A DNA stretch of 64,000 nucleotides. It comes from Candidatus Obscuribacterales bacterium. GTDB taxonomy: Bacteria > Cyanobacteriota > Vampirovibrionia > Obscuribacterales > Obscuribacteraceae. Below the pieces are notes generated by a model, which saw nothing but the letters and a program-made list of their open reading frames with translations, made no database searches and was not told the origin of the DNA. Each line of letters starts with the position of its first letter. The first letter of the stretch is position 1. The translations under genes were made by a program, and so were the position numbers. Where the stretch lies: NCBI GenBank assembly GCA_020050835.1, contig JAGVKB010000086.1, positions 1 to 64,000 on the forward strand. The letters run 5' to 3'. Below are positions 15,001 to 24,000 of this stretch, one piece after another.

Positions 15001-18000
15001 GTCGTCAGTGACAGTGACATCACCGCGCACAATAGTTGCACCGCCTGCGGCCTGAGTGTCATCGGCTCGCAGCTCGTTGCCGCTCGTAACATTGCCGGAG
15101 CCGACCTCGAAATTGATTGCACTACCATCGCTGCTCGTTACTTGGGCGTTGTGTACTTCAAGCCCTCCTGGGACAGCTGTCGCGCTTGGACCGCCGACGT
15201 TATACATTGTTATCGCAATTGCATCCCTGCCACCGGCGACTAAAGTGGTGTTACCTGCCACACTGTCTCCATCATTGTCTAGGATGAGCGAGTCTGGCAA
15301 GCTGAGTGTGCCCGTGTTCAAACCGTTGACGTAGGCAGCCAGATAGTTGTTGCCACCGTCGCATCCACTACACGTAGAGGCATTGCTGAAAGTTACGCTC
15401 ATCGGCTTGGAGAGGTTAATTGACCCTCCTGAATTAGGTCCATCAACATTCACCGAAAGATAGTCAGACAACAGATATAGATTTGCTCCGGCAACAAGAT
15501 TGATGTCTCTACCTTGAGTTCCGGCATGCGAATCGAAGACCACCGTGCCTGGAGCATTGAAGGTGAGATCGGTTCCAGCGAGTATTGCTAATGTAGAGTT
15601 ACCTTCCGAGTTGATTCTCAAGGAATCAGCTGCCGATATAGTAATGTTGCTCTGACCAGCTATCACTCCGTGAAGATTCAGGGTACTTTCGTCGGAACCG
15701 TCAAATTGAACAGAGATATTACCTAAACCTCCGGAATATGGGTTCAATGCAATTGCCAGTACCGGACCAAGTGAGATCGATGAGGGAGCTGCGATAAAAA
15801 CATTACCGGATGAGGAATTGTCGCTCGATGTAATAAGCGCAGAGTCGAGTGTGATACTTCCCTCGGTGGAGATAAGTGACACATCGCCACCGAAGCCAAA
15901 GTTTCCGACTGTAGATATTGAGTAATCATACAAAAAGTTACTGTTCGAATGAACCAAGATATCACCTACCGACGATAGGGTTACAGTGCTTCCGCCGCCT
16001 GATGAACCTGCCCATATGCTATCTGCTGTGATCTTGCCGCCAGATAACATATTGACTCCTGTGAGTCCGCCAACGGTGTCCCTGAAAGCTCCGGCAGTGT
16101 CGCCGCTGTTGACGATTGCGAACACATTGCCCACCTGTATGTCACTAGCGCCAGTGGTAAGGAGGGTAATTGCACCGCTACTTCCACCGTTGTAGCTGTA
16201 CGAACTGGTATCAAGCCTATCCAAAGTTATGCCGTTGCGAGCGGAGATGTGTAAGAAGCCGCCGTAACCATAAGATCCGGAATTACTACTCGCGTCGATT
16301 TCCCCGTTTGTCTGCGAGACAGCTCCAGTGAGCGACCTCATGATGACATTGCCACCGTTACCATAGTCAGCATTCGCGAAGGCTCCGAGAGTGTAGATAG
16401 AGCCATCTAATGCTATGTTGCCTACAGCATCCAATATTACATTTCCGCCGTTTGCACCGCTTCCAGTATTGGCATAAGAGCTGGCGTCTAAGTCTCCGGT
16501 GACTGAAATTGTCGAACCGGCAGTCATGCGGATGTCACCACCGGCGCCGCTACCACTTGCGAATGAACCACCGGGGATGTAGATATCATTTGTTTGAATC
16601 GTGCCAGCAGCAACCAGGTTTACTCCAGTAAGTCCTGTAAGAGCATCCGTTGCGAAACCGGCATTTCCGTCATATAGGACCGGAGAATAGAGACTTCCGT
16701 TGATACTCACATTTGCATAGTAGTGATCCGTGTTTGCATTGGTAAGCAGCCCAATTGCACCGCTATGTGAGCTGCTGTCAATGCCATTGGCAGAAGTGTC
16801 GATACTCCAGACGTCAACACCGCTACCTCCGTATATGTGCACGAAACCAGCATCACCCGTTAGTCCCATTGATGACGTGTTGATATCTCCAAAGGAGGAA
16901 TTGTTGTTAAATGCAAAACTAATTACATTTCCACCACGACCGCTACCTGACCCTAACCCACTGTCGTTTTGACTTGTTGCTGCGATAGAGCCTACAAATG
17001 AAAAGCCACCGGAAACCAAGTACACATTGCCTGCATCATTACCTGTGCCATTGGTTCCATAGGCGGATGTATCAATATTAGCGATCCACAAATTACGGTC
17101 GAAACCTAATCCCGGGGCCAATAGCCGAACGTTTCCACCATGCGAACCATCGCCGTTTGCGTATGTGGTAATCGCGTAGCCATGCATGTCAATGTCATCT
17201 ATGCCGTACAGGAGTACATCACCGCCGCTATCTCCGGAAAGTGAGGTCGTGTCTACAGACCCATTGAAGTTGAGTCCGTCAGCCGCATCGACATACAAGC
17301 TCGACCCGTTGGTGATTACTCCATTGAATCCAGAAATGCCACTGCTTTTTCGAATGCTGATAATGGTTTCGCCGTTAAATTCTGGCAACGAGATGCTGCC
17401 GCTACCATCGCTGATTGGGTCGAAGCTGGCACTGCTCAGAACAATAGCGCCATTTCCATTGAGTACTTGCGAATTTCCGCTGGTACTAGCGAAATAGACC
17501 CACTGGGAATTCGGATCTTCCATTACTTCGATAGTTTGCCCAGAAGCTACATATAAAGGTAGAGTTTCCTGATTTAGTTGGTATGCGAGGAAATTCTCTG
17601 TAAAGCTGACATTCAGCAGTCCACCAGTAGTCAGCGCTTCTTGAGACAGTACGATAGAGCTACCGCTCACTGAAATGTCACCGGAATTGTCGACGTTAGG
17701 TCCAAACTGCCCTGCACCAGTGACGAATACATTGCCAGTTGCTGACAGTGTTACATTGCCAGTTTCCTGTACGCCAATGAAGCCGTCCGAACAGCAATCG
17801 CCGTTATTCAATATATAGATGCCGCCCTGACTAGCCAGCATGTTAAGGTTGCCGTCGATGGTACCCAGCGTGGATCGAAGATTGGTTACGTTAATGTCTC
17901 CTCCGGCGTTTATCATGCTCAGGTTGGCATCGGACAAAATAGTGCTTGCATTGCCACCATCATTTTGAATATTGAAGACCGATGTTGAGCCACCAGCATT

Positions 18001-21000
18001 CAGCAGTTGAATGTTGCCTCGGATGTCTTCATCAGTATAAAGGCGTGCACCTTGCACTGTGAGGTTCAATGCGCCGGCGCCTACTAGAGAAATGCTATTT
18101 CTAGCTTCGATTTCAAATGAATCATCAAAGTATGGATTTGTCACCACCACGTTCGCGCTATTGAAAAATATGTTGCCGTTGTTGCTTCTGAGGCTCTTAT
18201 CAGTAAAGTTCTGACTGCTATTCGAAACGATGGTCGAGCCCGAGTTTTCAGACGTAGCAAGTGTAATGTTGCGATCCGTTCTGATTCCCATGGTCGAAAT
18301 CAAATTGGGAGAATACAAGTAGACCGAGCTACCTCCGCAGCAGTCATTAACTATCTCGCCGCTCATTTTCAGTCCGGTGCTGTTGGTGTTTTGAATAATT
18401 ACATTTCCACTCGTGTAGATGTTACCGATGCTCGCAACATTTGGATCGTTTAACACTGCAATAATCACGCTCGAGCCGTCGCTACTGACTTCTTGCAATA
18501 CGCCAAGCGAATTCAACTGTGGATTTGGACAACAACCATCAGCTAGCACGATAACGCCGTTATTGCTTGGAAACCATGCTGAACCTGAGTAGTACACCTG
18601 GTGTCCGTCGTTATCATAGAAGTAGTTGTACGGAGTTCCACTTCCTTGCGGGTTAGGGTCACTTCCATCCATGCTGTACATCAACATCATGCTAGGGAAA
18701 TCAACATTTACTCCAGAGCCGTCAGTCAGTATATGTCCCTGCGTTAGAACAATTGATCCGCTGACAGAAGTTATGTTGATGCTTCCATCAAGGGAGCCGA
18801 CAGTGCCATTGCCCATAACCACAACGTCCCGGTATGCGTATAAATTTAGATTGCCGCAACATCCTACTGGTCCAATGACGGCATCATTGCCTTGACCATC
18901 ACTATTGTTGAAAATGAAGTTGTTGCTGCCGAAGCCGTTGATGTTGACATATGCACCGGTGATGGTACCTCCGAGATTTGTTACGTTAAGTTCGCCACTA
19001 AAGTTATTGATACTAACTGAGCTGGCTGCTGAAAGCTCTGCCAGGTGTCCGGTGCCATTACTTACATTGTTTATGACTAATCCGCTTCCTTCATTGCTTA
19101 TATCCAGAGTCCCGCCGGCGGTGATGCTGCTGCCGGCGTTGTTGATTGTGAGCAATCCAGGTCCGTGATTGTTTATCCGAATATCTCCGCAGCATCCGCT
19201 CACTGTGCTGTCTATGAAGGAAACGGTTGTATTGTTTCGATTGCTTGTAAGATTTCCCACACTATTGCTGATATGAAGGTCATAGATGTAGTTAACGGTG
19301 CTGTCAGTGACCATCAATTCGTTGGACAGCAAACTTACTTCTTCACCAGTAACATTACTTGCTTGCTGAATGAGAATTAGACCGTTTGTATTATCCAAAG
19401 TGACGTTGGAAGTGCCGCCGATCGTTCCTTGACCGGTTAGGACAATATTTCCGCCACCGTTTGAAATGTTTAAATCGCCACCGCTATTTGTCCCGAATGA
19501 TGAACTTGCATCAACCGCATTGACGATGACGTTGCCGCCACCATTGTACACTTGAACTGTCCCAGCGCCCGTTTGAACCTGGCTACCATCATACAAACCG
19601 ATAGCAATTCCACCGGAGCCGACGAAGTTGATGTCCCGATCGTCGTTGGCGTTTATCGAACTTCCATTGGTCGCGGCTATTTGAGAGGTCTGGAATAGTA
19701 TTCCGGTATTCGATGCGACCGTTCCGGAGATAGTAGTTGCTCCGGTTGCCGTCGAGATAGTGATGTGCTGGTCTGCCGAAATGTTTTGAGTCGAGATACT
19801 GTCAGTGGAATAGAGAAGTGCACGGCCACCATCGCCGGAGTTTGTAGTATCAATAGTGCCCTGAAGATTCAGCCCAGCGCTGTTGGTGCTATCCATGTAA
19901 AGATTGCCGCCTGAAGTTGAAAGTCCACTGACAGCAAGAATGCTCGGGTCGTTTCTGACTGAAACGATTGTGTTTCCAGAGAAGCTCGGCAGGGTTAAGA
20001 CTCCTGCATCAACATACGCTCCTCCGCCGAAGTCTTGTGTACTTAATACTAGGGCGCCATCGCCGTTTACCACTTGGTTGTACGGGCTGGCGTAATACGC
20101 ATTTATGCCGTCCGCATCTTGAAATGATGAGACTGAAGTGCCATTGATGTTCAGCGAATCTCCATTCAGGCTGTACATTAAGAGCATGCTGTCGAAACTT
20201 CCCAGGCCCACATTTATCTGCGAACCGTTAAGAATCTCTTGTTGCGCCATGACGATAGAGCCGGTTGCACTCGCAAGATTTACTGCCGATGAATCGGAAC
20301 CAGCTAGGCCGTTTCCATATATAAAGATGTCGTCTGCTGCTGTGATATTGAATGTACCAGTACCCTGGGCTCCCAAGGTTGCCTGATTGCCATAGCCATC
20401 TTTGTTGTTGAAGGCAAACAAGCTCGAGTTGGACGAGATGGAGAAGTCTCCGGAACTTGCAGCGGTAGTGCCTATCTGCCCGCCCATGTTGGTAATGGAT
20501 GGAGTACCGCCGGCAGTAAATGAGAACGAACCATTAGCCAGCAACTTTCCTGTATTGGCATGTCCGCTGCTCAGGTTGTATACAGTTGCATCATTCGCTG
20601 CTGCGATCGTTATGTTTCCGCTGGCGAGTATGTCAGTTCCCACATTGTATAGAGTGAAAGCTCCTGTTCCGGCACTCGTAACGGTCAAGTCATTCGTTTT
20701 GATTTGCTTATTGGTCTCAAAAGTTAGTGAGTTTGTGAAAAGTTGGACATCAGCTGTCGGCATATTGGTGGTGTCTAAACCGCCCATAAAGATCTGCCTT
20801 GGTGCAAGCAATACAAAATCTTGATCCAGATTCAGCTGATAGATGTTGGACAACTTTGCGGTTCCTGTGAAGTTGCTTGAGTCATCGCTGCGATACTGAA
20901 CGAAGAATGGAACCAGCAGGTTGTTGAAATCGGGCTGCGGTGATGTAGACAGATTTGCCGCTAGTACCATCTCATTTTGAAGGCTGATGTTACGGAAGCC

Positions 21001-24000
21001 GCCTCCAGGTAGCTGTTCGGGTGAAATCCATCCACCTGCGCCGACCCAACTCCAGTCTGCTCCGACGGGCCAATATTGGCTGCCCGGATGCTGGATGTCG
21101 GCTGCAGAGTTATCCAGAACCTCAATCAGAGACGCACCAGGACTAGGAGTCTGGGAGGTAAATAGGGGATCGTTATTGAACTGAGGAGCACATGAGCCAC
21201 ATGATGCACCTGCCAGCGTAAGGAGAACAATGCCACCGTTTGCCTCTGAATTCCCGGCTACCGTTATGTAGTTTGCCATCAGTTCCGTCGCAGAACTGCC
21301 GTACACTCCACCACCGCGAACCGCCGCCGAGGTGTCGATATCATTGAGATAAACTCCATCCGTACCCACGACTGCGACCCGACCGCCGGCATCACCACCA
21401 GTAGGTCCCCCTCCTGTGGTGATGGTTCCAGTTACTGAAACGATGCCCGGAGCTACTAGCATTGCGTCTCCACCTCTAGCTGATCCGGCTGCAGCGGAGT
21501 TTGTTATGGAGCCGAACACATCCAGATTCGCATTGGCGAACAGGGTAACGTTGCCTCCATTTTGGAGCGGAGCCGCTGTGTTAATGTTGCCAATTATGTT
21601 GATGGCCTTGTCCGCTACGAGCGTCAGGTTGCTGCCAGCTGACATTCCACTTAAGTTATTGGCGGCGACAGTGACGCTGCCAGCAATCACAGTTCCTACA
21701 CCTACCGAAGAAGCAATTGCCGCAAAATTGCCGCCGTCGCTACCGGAAACTTGCGGTCCAAAGTTTGCCGAGCCGGAGCCGGATACGAAAAATGGAGCCA
21801 AGAGATTGGCAAAGCTAAGACCATTTGAATTGCTGGTCAGGCGAATGGGAGAGGATAAATCGATGTCCAGGAACCCTCCGCCCGGCAGCATGTCCGGAGA
21901 GATATTGCCGCCTGGGGGAGTTTGTAACTCAGTCCAATTGCTGGACAAGACATTTCCGTTGCCGTATTGGGTTAGAGCATCAAAGGCTGAGGTCCCGGAA
22001 TTGAGAGTGTAGTTCATAGCGTAGGAATCGCCGGATTGGGATGCGTTTGTTAAGAGGACAGCGCCGTTCTGTCCGCCGCCCACGTCGATTCCGGAGATAT
22101 TGATGTCGCCCAGAGCGCTTACGTAAACCGAACCAGCTGCCGACGATCCTGCCGTGCTTATGTCACTGGAGGTCACTCCGCCGACGCCAATTAATGCCAC
22201 ACGACCGCCGAAATCTCCCCCGCCGGTTTCAATTCCCCCGGTCGAGTTGACCGATCCACCGGCGGCCAACATTACGTCTCCGCCGCGTGCGGTGCCACTT
22301 GTGGTTATCGTGCCCGTGCTGACGTTGTTCGTTGCGGAGATAAGACTTACTAGCCCACCGTTGTCGTCGGTGCTCGAAGTTTCTACGTCATTCAAGGTCA
22401 CAGCTTGAGCAGCGTTGAGATTGACTGCTCCACTATTACCTACCGTCGAACTGGTATCGACATTTCCATCGAGAGTAATTCCAGCTCCGGAAAATACTGT
22501 GACAGAACGACCTTCGCCTTTGATGTTGCTACTCAAGTACACATTGCCTTGAGCATTGATGTTCAGGTTGGTGTTCAAGAAGATATTACTGCCGGCTGTT
22601 AAGCCGTCGTGGTCGTAAGAGCCGCCATTGGTAACACTGCCAGTCATCGAGTAAGCTACTCCGCCACCTGAGCCATCAACCACAGCAGGTTGTGCGGCGA
22701 TGAGATTGACATCGCCACCGCCACCGGAGTTGCCCGCGAGGCGAGTCGTAATCGTAAAGTTGCCGTGCGAGTCACCAGACTCTCCCAGATAAATCGGGCC
22801 GTTGCCGGACATGTCAGTGGCCGCGCCGGCGATCATTGTGACTGCGCCGTTCTGTCCGGTACCTTGACCATAACTAGCAATACTCGTGATAGAAGGTAGT
22901 TTTATAGTTCCACCACTACCAAATCCGTCGGAAAATGCGATGAGACTAATGTCACCACCAGCTGTATCTGGGGAAGTGGCATTAGTTCGAATAGCCAGAC
23001 TGGTAGCTGCGGAAAGGTCGATGTCTCCGCCTGAGCCCGGGCCTACTACGGTAACAAGGTCATCAGCCTCCGCACCTCCTGGCGGGATGGGACCAACTGA
23101 GTTCGTGGGTGACGTAGCAGAAGTGCTCAAACTAGCCCCAGCCACCAATGTGAGATGGTGACCGGTGCCATCGTCATTGGTAGAGATGGTCAGGGGTGCG
23201 CCTGCTGCAGCCGAGATGTTTCCGGTAGCCAAAATTGTCAGATCTTCTCCAACAGTGATCGGTCCGGTGAGCTCGATTGAGCCGGCGTCGTTGTAGTAGG
23301 TTGGGTCGCCGACGACTGTGACTGTGCCAATCACCAATTTGCCGGTGGATACTCCGACATGCACCTGGTCAGCCAGTGTGCTCATCACACCTGTAACTGT
23401 TCCAAGTTTGCCGTTTATATTGCCGAGTCCAGAGTACAAATTGAGTTCTCTGGAGAGAAAATCACCACCATAGACGTTGAGATTGGCCAATGCTGAGAAT
23501 GATTGATCTCGAATGTTTATAGAGCCTGCTAAAGCCTGTAAGGTCCCATTTACGTTGTTGACCAGTATGTCGTGGACTCCTTGGGTCGAGAAGTTTATGT
23601 TGCCGGTGTTCGACGCTATGAGACCTGCATTTGTGAAACTGCCGATGGCCGACATGAGATTCACATTGCCAACCGCCTGCATTATCGGACTCGGTCCAGC
23701 AACTCCGGCCGGCAATGCGTTGACGATCGAACCACCAGCGGTAAGACTCAAACTGCCGGCACTTTGAATAAGCCCCGCGTTGAAGATGTTGTTGAGCGCC
23801 ACAACGTTTAGTCCGAGGTTCGCGATAGGGTTCGTTATGCCGGCTAAACCACCGGCTGGAAGCAGGGTTGATAAAATGCCGGTCTGCAGGTTGCTTACGT
23901 TAGTGGCGCTAAGTGTTGCGCTGGTATGGTCCTGGTTGAGGGACGTTAGAACGAAATTGCCGGCATTTGTCAGAGTGCCGGCAATGTTCAAGTTTGAGCT

